NCBI GenBank assembly: GCA_030374805.1
Contig: JARGSG010000196.1
Span: forward strand, 248,001-312,000
From: Gracilaria gracilis
Taxonomy: Eukaryota; Rhodophyta; Florideophyceae; Gracilariales; Gracilariaceae
DNA: 64,000 nt
Direction of reading: 5' to 3'
The notes under the pieces are model-generated. The model saw only the letters and a list, made by a program, of their open reading frames with translations, searched no databases and was not told where the DNA came from. The position numbers and the translations under genes were made by a program. Every line of letters begins with the position of its first letter. The first letter of the stretch is position 1. Shown piece after piece: positions 1-11,000 of this stretch.

Positions 1-975
1 TGCCCTGTGCGACCGCTTTATCACCCCCCGTGGTGGCGACCCCAGGGTCAACCGAGACGCTCGGACTGCGTTCGCGCGTTCGCGACGTTCTAGATTCGGG
101 TTTCCTTCGCTCAATATGAGGTGCTCCTTTCCCAACGATGGGATCTTCCGCCGCAGCGTCCTCGCGGATGGAGGGCGCCACTGACAGTTTCTCTGCAACG
201 TTCTCCAAGGGGGTGTGATCGGTTTTTCCCAGCGTTGCTGGCTTCTCTTCTGCATTGCACTCCGCGTGCCGGGTCCGGTGTGAGACTTGATCACCCGCTT
301 CGGCGGCCGATTCCTCAACCGAGGCTGGTCTGGGAGTATCCCTGGCGGGGTTTGGCGAAGCAGTCTGCTTGTCGTCCCGCGCGAGCGGTGGTGACGCTGC
401 TGTACCATCCCGTGTGCCACGGTGTGTATCCCGTTGCGAGGCTGAAGATTCTTCCACGGAGCGGTTGTCCTCCTCTCCCTCCTTAGATGGAGCAACAGGG
501 GGGTGAAGTGGAATTACCGCTTGGCGGGTGATTACCCTTGCCATCGAGGAAGAAGTAGAGGTAAGGTCGCGAAGACCTTGTGTATCCGGCAGAGCCAGAG
601 GTTCCGAGAAATTCGGTTTATCTGAGAGGCCCCGGGTGGGTTGTGTCAATACAAAAGGATGTTGTGCTACAGAATTACCTGTAGCTGCTGAACTCGTTGT
701 CGGGGAACTTTCATTCTGCAAGACTACCTCAGATGAGTGCGTTGGGGCAAGGACAACGCGATCGCGCAAAAGACATTCGTGCGTGTTGCCCATTTCCACC
801 ACGACAGTGTCAGTCTTAACAGAAATCACCCTGAAGGGTCCCTCCGCCACTGGCGATAGCTTTTGGTGCTTTTCCCTATCAGGTTTGTAGCATTCTTGGC
901 GTAAAAGCACGTACTTACCGGCCGCGACTAGCGGGGACTTTTCCCAACGTTGCCGATCGTCGAAATCTCGTTTGT
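1..975 (-). CDS. gypsy A pol 3' end: integrase C-terminal SH3-like domain plus Ser/Pro-rich tail (partial)
   Basis: A minus-strand frame stays open from about position 975 to the edge of the window with no stop. It starts with a KYVLLRQE-type strand, then the GPFRVIS...TVVVEMG...RDRVVLAP pattern of the small beta-barrel domain at the end of gypsy integrases. About 240 residues rich in Ser, Thr, Pro and charged residues follow. It is one frame away from the integrase core that ends at 915, so a single indel near 920-970 separates them. An uninterrupted low-complexity tail in an otherwise broken element is notable. The function of the tail is unknown. Confidence 0.6.
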
Positions 976-1685
976 ACGTGGCTTGTGCACGTGCCATCGA
1001 CTTCCGCACAGCGAGTATCAGCTTTGAGAGCCATTTTTTCCAGTTCTCGAGGTAGTTCTCTACAGATGGGAAGTTGTCCAGGGTGGCTTGGGATTCCAAC
1101 GTCACTGGCGGGAGCGTTCGAGATATTACCGAATGGTGATACTCCAGTAGTCCGGTGAACTTTTGTATTGTATGCAAACGTGAGCGCATCAGTGTACAAG
1201 TTCCAAGTCTTTGGGTGAAAAGCGACGTAAAAATGTAGCGCAGCTAGCATAGTCCGGTTGAACCATTCGACCTGCCCATTACATTGGGGATGATAGGTAG
1301 TCGTGAATAAGTTCTTCACGTCCAGGCTGCAACGGACATCCTGGAAGAAACGTGTCGCAAACTGTTGACCATTATTGGATAACAACTTCACTGGAGGTTC
1401 ATAGAGGAAAGTCCAATGCGTCACGAACGCATTCGCCGCAGTGAAAGCAACTATCCTCCTGAGAGGCACAGACCGAACAAGCTTTGAAAAGCGATCGGTG
1501 ATCATAAGTATAAACTTGTTTCCCGTCTTAGTACTGAGGAGTGGTCCAAGGATGACGATCGCGATAAACTTGAGCGGGGCCCTAGCAGGGAACAGCTTCA
1601 TCTGCTTGCTGTTCTTCCGAACTTTGACTCGGTTCTTTGCACACTCTGTACAAAAATGTACAGTAGCGTAGCAATCTACCGCCAT
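915..1685 (-). pseudogene. gypsy A integrase core, two catalytic Asp lost
   Basis: 256 residues covering the zinc finger (HFCTEC, second half of the HHCC) and the RNase-H-fold core. Family landmarks are TDRFSKLVR, YHPQCNGQVE and FNRT. The first catalytic position reads AIVILGP where gypsy integrases have a D (as element B does: AIDILGP). The second reads LLSNNGQ where SDNG is expected. Only the Glu (VEWFNRT) remains. With two of the three metal-binding acids gone, the enzyme cannot be active. The N-terminal zinc-finger half lies in another frame in the ORF ending at 1582. Confidence 0.8.
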
Positions 1686-2385
1686 GGAGGGCCAGCAGAA
1701 ACCCCTTCGTAGGGTTAAGTAAAGCTTCCTTCCACCTTAGTAGCCACCAAGTTTGGCGAAATGCGAGATTTGAAGAACCCGCGTTTCCAGGGAGTGCGGT
1801 ACCACGACTTGTGGGGTTGCTTCGTCCAACCTTACGAGGTGAGTCTTTGCCGTTCACCTCGGAGGGGAGGGTTTCACCACCGTTAAGACGGGCACGTATC
1901 CTTACGACAAAGGAATCCCCGAACTGTTCTCGGATAAATTCATCTGGGGAAATAGGTACAAATGTACCCATTAGGGGTGTCCCAGTCGGGACCTCGCTTG
2001 ACGCGAGTAACTCATCGATTTCAACATCCATTTCCCAGTCTTCTGGCCAGTCGTCCTCGAAGACCAATACAAGGTCACCCCGGTCCATCCCATCTACGAT
2101 GAAGCAAGGGATCTCGTCATCTTCGGTGGCGAGGGCTTCCCCGCTCGTGGGCAATCTCGAGAGCGCGTCTACTTGAGTCTTCTCTGCTCCCTTCTTCTTT
2201 ATGACTTCAAAGTCATATTCCGCTAAGCGGAGTCTCCAACGGATCAGGCGGCCAGATGGATCAGAGATATTCATCAACCACTTCCATGAAGAGTGATCCA
2301 CGTAAACTGTAAAATGAACACCCATGAGATAAGGGCGGAGGGTCGAGAATGCCCAGACGACCGCGAGGCTCTCTTTGTCTGACAC
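1686..2385 (-). pseudogene. gypsy A RNase H and linker to integrase
   Basis: The frame begins in the RNase H domain: KESLAVVWAFSTLRPYLMG, then TVYVDHSSWKWL, where TDH is usual, and ends the domain with QVDALSRLP, the standard RNase H end of gypsy elements. An acidic linker of about 100 residues follows (EDDWPEDWEMDVEIDELL). The frame then drifts out of the integrase zinc-finger sequence, which continues in the neighbouring frame. Tether to RT upstream is broken near 2390-2400. Confidence 0.75.
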
Positions 2386-3760
2386 ATAGCAGTTCCGTTC
2401 GTGAAAGTTCAGCGAACGCGATCAATAACCAATTGGCTTCCTTTCCCCTTCTGGAATGGTCTCAAAAAGAGGGCAACGGACTTGGTAGTCGCTCGAATCC
2501 TTGTCCACGGAGTACGGCAATCCCAATTGGGGTAGCGATAGGATCGCTGCTGACGTGATAGCCTCCTTTAAGAAGTTGAACGCTTCCGCTTGCGCGGGCG
2601 TTAAGGGTTCCAGTTTAGATGGTTGTCACTTGCGCAGTAGTGCGTTAAGCGTCGCCGCGATGTCCGAAAAGTTCCGGATAAACCGTCAATAGACGTTGAC
2701 TAACCCCAGAAAAGACCAGAGTTCCGTCTGAGTACGGGGTTGTTTTGCCTCAACAAGGGGTTTCACGTGAGCCTACTCGATCTACAACCGTTCAGGACGG
2801 ATCACAAGTCCAAGATACTTGATCGTATCGGTGAATCACTCACACTTGAGGGTTATCCCAGCATCCCGTAAAACGGTTCGGACTTCCCTGACATGGGTGA
2901 GGTGGTCGTCAAGGTTATCTGAGAAGAAAATGATGTCATCCAGATACACCAAGAAAGGCCACCACTTGAACCTGTTGAGCAGATATAGACCGCTCGTTGG
3001 AAAGTAGCGGGGGCGTTAGTTAAACCAAACGGCATCAGCTTGAAGCGGTAGGACCCATAGTGGCAGAGGAACGCAGTCTTGTCGCGGTCCCCTTCCCTTA
3101 CAGGGACCTGCCAATATCCTTAATTGGCATCCAATGCCGTGAAAATGGTAGCATCGCCAAGCAAGTAGATGACCTCGTCCATACGGGGTACGGGATAGTT
3201 ATCCCGTACAGTTACGGCGTTCAGTTGGCGTTAGTCGATAAATAATCGCCACGTGCCGTCGGCCTTTATCGCCAGTACAACTGGAGAAGTCCCGGGTGAC
3301 TCAGCTGGCTCAATCACCCCGGCGCGGAACATTTTTTCATTTGGAACTGCTCCTCTTCCCGACTTTTCGGTCCTGCCCTTTATGGGGGTTGCGCAACCGG
3401 ACGCGCGTTCACCGATAAGTCAATATGGTGCTCAGTCGTGTAGATCTCTCCAAGATACCCCTATCACATCGTGGTAAATTTCCGTAGCACGTTACGGAGT
3501 TTTTCGCGGTGCGATACCGGTACGTGACCGAGGTCCCGCTCTTCAAGAGTCTTCACCGGGTTAAGCCGGTCGTAGCTTGTGGGGCCACGCTGTCCTGTGT
3601 CAGAAACAGGTTGTGAATCCGAATCATTCGGCGACTTCTCCGTTGAAGCGGCAGTGCCCTCCCCCTCCTGGGACGGAACGTCGGGGTTCTCTGTGTTGTC
3701 CCCTTCCTTGGAGGAAACCAGTCCAAAAACATTGGCACCAGTCATCCGCGTCGGGAGCAT
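2386..3760 (-). pseudogene. gypsy A reverse transcriptase (multiple frameshifts)
   Basis: RT is recognisable only piecewise. PTSYDRLNPVKTLEERDLGHVP (N-terminal linker) lies at 3464-3760. [15 protein letters not shown] is near 3035, and the catalytic VYLDDII is encoded on the minus strand near 2930-2950. At least three frame changes separate these blocks. The catalytic YLDD itself is not mutated. Compared with element B, all RT blocks are present, so the damage is indels rather than deletion. Confidence 0.75.
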
Positions 3761-4614
3761 TGCGTGCGGGTGCAGGGTGACTCATCCAATTATTTGGCTC
3801 TTTACCAGATACTGGGGTTTGGTGCCAAGGTTGGCAACCAATTTTCGAAACGGAGCAGCCGGGTGCACGTGCACAACTTCGTTTGCAACGGTGAATTGAC
3901 ACTTCACGTACAGCGAAGGAACGGACTGATGACCCGAAGACCGTGTTGAAAGAAGTTGACCTGCACGATAACTTGGAACACCGGCGGAATAGAAACCGAC
4001 GAGGCAAGACGGAGCTTTGTGGACTCCTGCGAGACGGGCATTGGTTCCTGCGTAGCAAGGAGCGGAACTTTCTTCTGCGAAGCGCGCTTGAGCGGGCGAT
4101 GGACGATCGTCACGGACGATCCGTCGTCCAGTTCCACACGCCTGAGGCGGGGCCAGATTGCTTCGACAAATTTGTCGCAGTTATCACATCCCAGTATAAC
4201 TGGTGCAGCCAACGATGGACAAACAATAAATTATAGCTTCACCATAGAGGTGCCCAACTGCACGATTAAGTCGACGGTTCCTACCGTTGATAACGGGTTG
4301 TTGTTCGCATCAGCGACGTTCGGGACCACTTTGGAGCGGATACGAGACCGCACCAGCGGGGGAAAGAAGGACTCCACGACAAAGTTCGGGCCTGCACCTG
4401 TGTCCAAGACAGTGAGAAATTTTACCAGATACTGGGGGTTGAGGCCAAGATCAGCGTATAATTTATAGTTACGCTTGGCCATCACCATGATTCTATCCGG
4501 GATCCGGGTATTCTTTACCCGTGTCCACGGTCGACGCAGAACACCCAAATGTCCTGAATCCGCGTCAACAGTGTCACTCCTTGACAGGATTTCACAGGGG
4601 AGCGAAGCAACCAC
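3761..4614 (-). pseudogene. gypsy A aspartic protease region
   Basis: The retropepsin core is intact in the frame 4614-4231: VLDTGAGPNF carries the catalytic D-T-G-A. It is followed by VADANNNPLSTVG and a hydrophobic strand (VDLIVQLG). The flap/C-terminal part (APVILGCDNCDKFVEAIWP) is in another frame at 4212-3904. Retropepsins cut the Gag-Pol polyprotein as homodimers, and this one is split by at least one indel. The same layout recurs in elements B, C and D. Confidence 0.75.
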
Positions 4615-4675
4615 GCCTCGGGCGCCAACATCCTCGAATTTGAGGACGCCACTCCCTGAGGGGAGACTCTCTTCT

Positions 4676-6916
4676 TCAGTTTCCCTGATCTTCCGCCTGC
4701 GCCTTCATCTCAAGGTCCTCGACAACTAGGGCTTGGGCTCCTCGATGAGGGTTCGCCACGCGATGAACAACCTGCAGAGCAGTGACAACCAGTGTTGCCA
4801 AGAAAAGCCCCGATTGCGGAAAAAAGTGTAAGAATTCCGTCTTTGCGAGCAGATACAATGCGACCAGGACGTCTCGCTTCTCTTCGGGAGTAAGAGCCTC
4901 ATAATTGACCACTTTTTTGGCAATTCCTTCATCAAGATGAGACACTTAGGCGAAGTGTGCCCATTTGTAAAGCACAAGTGGCAAATTAGCCTCGACACTC
5001 CCGATTGCGGGTTCCCATTCCGAATTTCATCGAATAAAACCGCAGGGCAAGTTCCTTTCCATCCAGGCCGTTGATAACGAGAAACTCCGTTCGAATACGG
5101 AAACCGAACCACAGGGACACGAGTACCGTCCGCATAGAAGACCGCCTCTTCTCGTGCGGTTGCGAAAGAAGTAACCGTCGTGGACGGTAGTTCCGATGTA
5201 GGAACTGAGCCGACCTCGTCGTGAGCCAAGTGCACCGTGTCGTATCTCTGTTGAGGGAGTTCATTCGCGATAAGCGACAAATGTGGAGAAGAGGCTTCCA
5301 TCACCAACGCGTCAGTGGACTTAGACCCCTGATCAGGGACATGTGCACGCAGTGCATCACCTTCCGCACGTGCGGCTTGGACCAGCTCAAGATAAGTTCT
5401 CTTGGTCGTACCCTCCTGACGACGGGCCACGAGTGTCTTGATGGCGGGATCGAGCCCATCCATAAATATTGTACAACGTTCTCCAGCGGAGTAGGCATTA
5501 CCACAACGGTGGCAAGCCTTTATAAGGCGCACCAAGTAATCGGCTTCGACCTTTCTAGAACGCTGTCCGGTATCTCTCAATGCGAGGATCGCGAACTCAA
5601 CGGCAGCATTCGTCGCCTATGACCTCAAGAGGTACTGGGCGGCTTCCGGCCAGCACGTCACCCCTCTCTCGAAGGCCTTAGATGAACCTCTTACAGAGTG
5701 AAATTGGTCTTCGGCCACTCCCCGTAGAGAGTACGGTAGCGCCACGTAGATTTGTCCTTCGTTCATCCAGATTATATCGGCTTCCGCAACAAAGCGGCCG
5801 AGGAAATCCAATACCATAATTGGATCCTCTCCAGAAAAGTTCTGGTTTTTGGGCGAAACTTGCATCTGCTTGATGCAATCTTTCACCTTGCCTGTTCCTC
5901 GGGGTGTGCGATCCAGCGATGAATCTTCCAGCTGATAGTATCGGTACGAAAGTAACTTTCGGTACAACTCATTCGTAGGTCTCAACTCCCGGAGTCCGGA
6001 GTGCGTTCTGTCCTTATTACGGGATCGGATCATTCCGTGGGTGGCAGACGACCACTTAGAGCGCGAAGAGCGCCTACGGCGACCATCCTCCGACTAGGAA
6101 TCGGTTTAGACAGATCTGTGCAAGTTACTCTGGTGAGATTCCGACGAATTCGATGAATCCGAATCGTAGTTTCGGCGTTTGGTTTTCCACCTACGGCAGT
6201 TTTTGCCCTGTCCAGGGTGCTGTTCGCGTTGTGACACAGCATCAACAGGATCATTCTGAGAGTGACCATCCATTACGACGGTCTGCTCCAACGTCTCCAG
6301 ACGGGCACGGAATAGATTGAAACGCTCCTCAACCCCTTCTGCGAAGGCGGTGGGCGAACCCAAACACTTCAGCAATATGTTGACATCCGTCCGTAATACG
6401 GAGGTCTTCAGCCACTTCCTTCGCAGGGACTGCCTCGAATACCTCGCGGAGGGCCCCGAAACTCCCCTACTAGGATAGTATGAGCGAAACGCAGAATGCG
6501 TACCTGTTCCTCCAGGGAATTCCCCTGGGGTTGTTGGCAGCCTCATGGCGAGGTAGGGATCCCACAACACCGGCGGATGGCTGAGACGCCAAAGGCGGAC
6601 CAGTAACAACTGGAGCTAACCCGGCAACGTGCCGAGAGCTGGCCAACGAGGGCAATGGAAGGTCCCGAAATTTCCGGTGTTGGCTCGAAGTCCGTGAAAA
6701 AACGTTCGCGGCGTGGGTACAACTAGCATGAATCCGGATTTTAGAAACCACCAGATCACCGGGAACATTCCCATCATCACGGAAGTAGCTGAGAGTAACC
6801 GCTGGCTCCGCCCCAGATGGCTTCCGAGACATCGGCCAAATCGTGCAACGGGAGAACACGGGATCTTCCGGAACAAATATAAAATTCACCTCAAGAGAGG
6901 AAAAGCACATAAACAA
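4676..6916 (-). pseudogene. gypsy A gag (capsid and zinc knuckle), frameshifted
   Basis: Four minus-strand frames add up to a gag. The capsid-like part at 6033-4986 includes FSGEDPIMVLDFLGRFVAEAD, a weak match to retrotransposon gag helices. The nucleocapsid end has one C-x2-C-x4-H-x4-C knuckle (CHLCFTNGHTSPKC) near 4945-4985. The N-terminal 6916-6100 part is low-complexity and not recognisable on its own. Assignment relies mainly on the position between the primer binding site and the protease, plus the knuckle. Confidence 0.65.
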
Positions 6917-6926
6917 AAGTGTAACC

Positions 6927-6944
6927 TTCTAGGTCGAAAGACCA
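6927..6944 (-). promoter_or_regulatory. primer binding site, gypsy A
   Basis: On the minus strand this reads TGGTCTTTCGACCTAGAA and lies 3 bases inside the LTR end. It starts with TGG, complementary to a tRNA 3' CCA. Elements B, C and D have the same type of site (TGGTC, then CTAGAA), so one tRNA class primes all four. Confidence 0.7.
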
Positions 6945-6947
6945 CTT

Positions 6948-7845
6948 TGTAGTGCAATGCCTGCAAGTGAGAAAACACCAGAAGACGTCCGGATCTTCCT
7001 CTCACGAGGCAAACCCAGCGGTAGAGACCTTCCAGAGATGACACGACTAAGTCAGATGTAAGACCGAGGTCAACCCTTCGCGACCAGCGTAAAAAGGTGA
7101 GACAAGAAGGTACTCTGCCTGATCGGCGTGTGTGGGTTATCCTCCAAGGCTGTGAAGTGTCCACAGTGTGCCGAGTGCGACGCAGTATCGGCACAGACCG
7201 CGGGTCGCGGGGAGCAACCCAAAAGGAAAGAGGAAAAGATGGGGAAGTCAAGAGAGTGACCAATGAAAACGGCAAAGCCGGAGGACACCTTATACAAGGG
7301 CGAACACGACAATAGTTGGTATATACTGCCAGCAATCGGTTATTTTTGGGGACGCAGGGGGATACACAGCCCGTCAGCAACGGCGTATCTCTCCGAGGAG
7401 AAGCAGAGTACGGACGAAGGTGAAGAAGTCTAGAGCCCACCCTGGTGGTAGAGATTTACGTAGTGGCAAAGGCCGAGTGCCGAGCCACCATATAGTAGAG
7501 TAACCTCCGGACAACTATGCAAAAACTATCAAATAAATATCTAAATTATCAGCAATGCTGTGCTAACCATCCCTTGCAACCGTGCCACACGTGTACCAGT
7601 CATACCCATATTGGGGCTGCAGAGCGAGCGAGCGTGCCCACAGTGCACAAGATGTACACCACAATGGTGGTTTGCAACCAGCATGTAGCGGTAGTAAGCG
7701 CGTCAATACGCAAGCGGAAAAACGACTAAGTCAGTGAAATAGTCCCCAAAAGAGGTTGCACTACATGGCTCATATATAGCTACTAACGTATGATGCGTAA
7801 ATTACCAAAGTCCTGCAAATCACCTCCAAGGAGTGTTTTACTTCA
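6948..7845 (-). repeat. LTR shared by gypsy A (5' LTR) and gypsy B (3' LTR)
   Basis: On the minus strand it starts TGAAGTAAAACACTCC and ends ...CACTACA, i.e. TG...CA. It is homologous over its length (estimated by eye at about two-thirds identity) to the LTR at 16288-17140. The low-coordinate side carries a primer binding site, as a 5' LTR should. The high-coordinate side (7846-7860) carries a purine-rich tract on the minus strand (AAGGAGTGGGA), as a 3' LTR should. The LTR therefore appears to serve two internal regions. Confidence 0.7.
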
Positions 7846-9657
7846 TATCCCACTCCTTAAGAGTGAGGCGCGCCGTCGCGATGGTGGGTCGAACTCCCAA
7901 CAATGGGCATAAAGGCGCATCCAGGAAGTCTTCGGATTCCATCCCGCTTCGCGAAGACCAAGTCAATAGCACTCGACAGTGTAAACCTCGCTCCAGTGAA
8001 GACTATACCTGTTCACAATATTATGCCTCTCGCCTTCGCGTTGCTCCCCCTGTTTTCATGACCGTGAACCACAGTGTGGGATAGCTGATCCATGTCCGGG
8101 GGGCTCCACTGAGGTGGTTCTGGACTTCCCTTGAGTGTGCCTTGATACCAGGTGTTGCGACACACAGCCAAGTAGATGAATCATTTTAATCACGCGGGTC
8201 CGCGGTACATAGCCCTGAAGAGGTGTGTAACTCGTTTTGAGATCGATCTCTTCACGATTGAAGCGGTTCCCTCCATTCTGCAGCACAAAATCTGAAGGCA
8301 GTACAGTACCGATTTTTGGGAGACAAATAACCCTCGAACCAGCCCAGATGTGACCAAACCTGATACAGCGTGAAACTTTTGAAGACCATATCTTTCATTT
8401 GAGACGAAAATTATTGGGATTCAACACCATTGAGCGGAAAAGCGTGACCCATTTCTGTTCACAGAAATGCGGTTCAAAACTAGAACCCCGAACAAAATGG
8501 TGCCATAACTCCGACGTTCCTTGAAATACTTGCGTTTCGTCTTCACTATAGAGTTTATGAAGATTTAGAATAAGCTGGTGCGGGCCCGTTAAAGAAACGA
8601 ATTGAAAATTACCGAGTTACGGGTATTGCGCAGAAGGCCTCCAGAAAACACTGTAGCAGCAAGATACCGGAGATCGTGAATCGAGAACCATTACCAAACA
8701 CGACTGGGTATCGATACCAACGCATTATGCGGATACTTTGAAGACCGCAAGAGCGTGTAAACCCCAAAGTACTTTGCGGTAGGTGCTGACGAACATGGTT
8801 GAGCATCGGCAACTGAACCTTTCCGCCAGGGGCGTCTACAAGAGAAACGGTATTCCAACCAGTAAATCAACGTGATGCGCGCGGAAACAGCGCACCCTTC
8901 TGAAGGGGAAACCCATGTGCACGGGGTCATGATGCGAACAGTGAACCAGTGAGCTGGGCAAGAGCCCCTCAGGATAATTCTTCCGAAAACCCCAAACGTG
9001 GGCGACAGAAGACGACACCAGTCGGACTCCAACCACAAAAACCAATCTCCACCTGATCTTCATGCACTTCCTTCTAGCTCAGCTCGCTTTTTCCCCTTCG
9101 GGGCGTGTTATGCCACTTGGGCACTGACAATTGTCGCTGGGATACCCGTGAGAGTACGTCGATGGTACTGCACCACTTTCAATCGTGGGAGATGCTCGAT
9201 GGGCTCATCCGAGTCACCCTCTGGTCGGTAGCCGTACCAAAGTACGAGATACTGAATTTACCCCAACGAATGGTATGTATTTTCTACGATGTGGTCGACT
9301 ACGAATTCCTGTCAGAAGACTTCCCGGCCTTGCCGTGTGATTACTAAATCCTTCTTCGGAGAGTTCTCCGGCAACATCTCCGTGTATTGCGCTGCGCCGA
9401 AGCTCCGGTTAGACCGGTTGTTGTCCAAAATGGTTGGTGGCACGGTGTCTTCACGGTGTGGTCCTATACTTGGGTCGATTGTCACGCGTCTCGCGGTGTG
9501 TGTTCCTGTTTCTTTGGTTCGGTAGAGTTCCTTCTCCTGCGGGAGTCCCAGGTGGGGGTACCGCAAGTTTCCGTGTTAGCGACCGTCCCGACGCAGTTGG
9601 GTGTGTCGTCGAAGGCGCTCGCGTCAACGGTAACCCTACGTGAACTGGCTTTGCCGT
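7846..9657 (-). other. 3' region of gypsy B, first part (no recognised gene)
   Basis: Between the putative polypurine tract and the solo LTR there are only short minus-strand frames (8056-8286, 8691-9038, 8836-9063, 9312-9566). None matches a family I know. The long stretch between integrase and 3' LTR is a recurring trait of gypsy elements in this window (B, C and D). It could be an eroded extra gene or a long 3' UTR. Confidence 0.4.
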
Positions 9658-9944
9658 GGTGGTGCTAGGATTTTATCGATTTCTATATCTTCTTTTACTA
9701 TTTTATGCTATTTTTTGCATTTATAAATTCATATTTAACGCGTTTAATGGACTCATCGCGGCATTGTAGCCCAATTTAATACCAATTTGACCTTCGAAGC
9801 TCATGTTTTGCACCTTATGACATTTAGAGGCGGCAAAGAAGTTATCTATGTCGTCACTACCATGAATGTTGTCGTTGATGACGTCACATAGGCACTGTCA
9901 ACATATTTGGAGAAGCTGTAAGTATTACATCTTTGTACACATCT

Positions 9945-9967
9945 GAACCTTCTAGAAGTTTCTGGAA
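9945..9967. promoter_or_regulatory. Five-unit heat-shock element in the solo LTR
   Basis: Five perfect alternating units, GAA-nn-TTC-nn-GAA-nn-TTC-nn-GAA, with no mismatch in the 15 fixed bases. This is the classic binding site for trimeric HSF. It lies about 125 bp upstream of the TATA box of the same LTR, where a promoter element would be expected. Confidence 0.7.
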
Positions 9968-10092
9968 GCCTCCGTTCCACGTCAGCTTGAACAATAGTTT
10001 CTACGCTAAATACGTTGTTCGCATATGGCCCAATGTGAATGGTTATTTAGGATACGGTCGTTGATAGACTTGATTTCGAAGGTCTGATTCTC

Positions 10093-10100
10093 TATATAAA
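10093..10100 (+). promoter_or_regulatory. TATA box of the solo LTR
   Basis: TATATAAA on the plus strand, 78 bp before the LTR end, giving an R-U5 of roughly 50 bp. Position and strand match an LTR promoter. Confidence 0.5.
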
Positions 10101-10182
10101 CTCTGGTCGACCCGCCGACTTCTCCTCGGCTGGCTACCATTGTTCACGGTCTCAACCATCGAACCAATGTTCTAACAGGTGG

Positions 10183-11000
10183 CACGTGGCGTTGTCAACG
10201 GATGGCCTTTATTGGTCTGCGACGTGGCGTGTTCCGCCTCCGTGTGCACGGGTAATGTCAGCTTGTCTTGTCTGCGTGATTCGCTCACTGAGCTACTCTC
10301 CCTTACAGGTGCAATCCGTGTGCTACGGTTGACCCTTCCCTGCTGGGCACTTTGCAACATGTTTATGGTCTACTCCGCCTTGGGCATACTGGGCGAATTA
10401 GTCTCCGACGATTCTTCTCCGCCTTGAACGTGGGAACTCAACGGCGCCTTAGGCGGGTTTTCTACTTCGATGCGTGAGGTAGTCACTTCGACCGCGCTAT
10501 ACGGCGTAGGCAACGGCTTCGAAGGTAACGACTGAGTCTTCCCGGTACTGTCCCGCGCAGCGGTAGTGTCTAGTGATGATTCCGCTTCTAGGTTGACAGG
10601 CGACGACTTTGACGAGAAGCCAGGCGCCCAAGAGGGCTGTGCTCGCTTCCGTGTACGTCATCTTTCCGTGTCTCACGAGATTCATCACGCGAAGACGCGG
10701 AATTGACGAGTCCCCGACCTCCTTAGATGTAGCGACATGGAGAGTGAGTGTCGGCGGGCCAAAGCAGCTAGAAATTACCCAAGGTGGCGCGGCGTCAGAC
10801 AGCGAAGCACCAGTGCGCGTAGAGTCCGATAACATCTGCAGATCCGAGAGTCCCCTATTAGGGTGTTGCAACTCCGTAGGGCAGTCGATGGGGGGGTGGG
10901 TCCAGTATGTCCGTAGTGTTCGTCTCTGCTTCTACCGCAGAATGTCCACTTGATGGGTCGTTTCCCACAGGCAGGGGTGCAAAAGCCACGCGATCGAGGG
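10183..11000 (-). other. 3' region of gypsy B, second part
   Basis: Two minus-strand frames lie here (10172-10360 and 10497-10871, 124 aa). They are rich in Ser, Thr and charged residues like the pol tail of element A, and follow directly on the integrase C-terminal domain. They are probably the equivalent Ser/Pro-rich extension, broken by indels. I see no recognisable fold. Confidence 0.4.

Larger units (their letters stand above)
1..7845 (-). mobile_element. Ty3/gypsy element A (decayed, 3' end outside window)
   Basis: Reading on the minus strand from the 5' LTR at 6948-7845, the order is primer binding site, gag, aspartic protease, reverse transcriptase, RNase H, integrase, integrase C-terminal domain. 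That is the Ty3/gypsy order (integrase after RNase H). The 3' LTR is not in the window. Every domain except the last is spread over several frames, so the element is dead. It shares its 5' LTR with the 3' end of element B. Protein similarity to element B is clear throughout, but the two are different copies or subfamilies. Confidence 0.85.
9663..10177 (+). repeat. Solo LTR with perfect 5-bp target duplication
   Basis: The 515-bp segment starts TGCTAGGA, ends TTCTAACA and is flanked on both sides by GGTGG (9658-9662 and 10178-10182). It contains a TATA box (TATATAAA, 10093-10100) followed by GGCTACCATTGTTCACG, close to GGCTACCATGGCTCACG in the LTR of element D (near 33890-33906). This argues for a related LTR family read on the plus strand. 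No internal region is attached, so it is a solo LTR left by LTR-LTR recombination. Part of the LTR is AT-rich compared with the surrounding DNA. Confidence 0.65.

Noticed and set aside
8836..9063. Hydrophobic minus frame as a possible envelope-like protein of gypsy B
   Set aside because: Only 75 codons, one hydrophobic run, frame lost on both sides; no support for an env gene.
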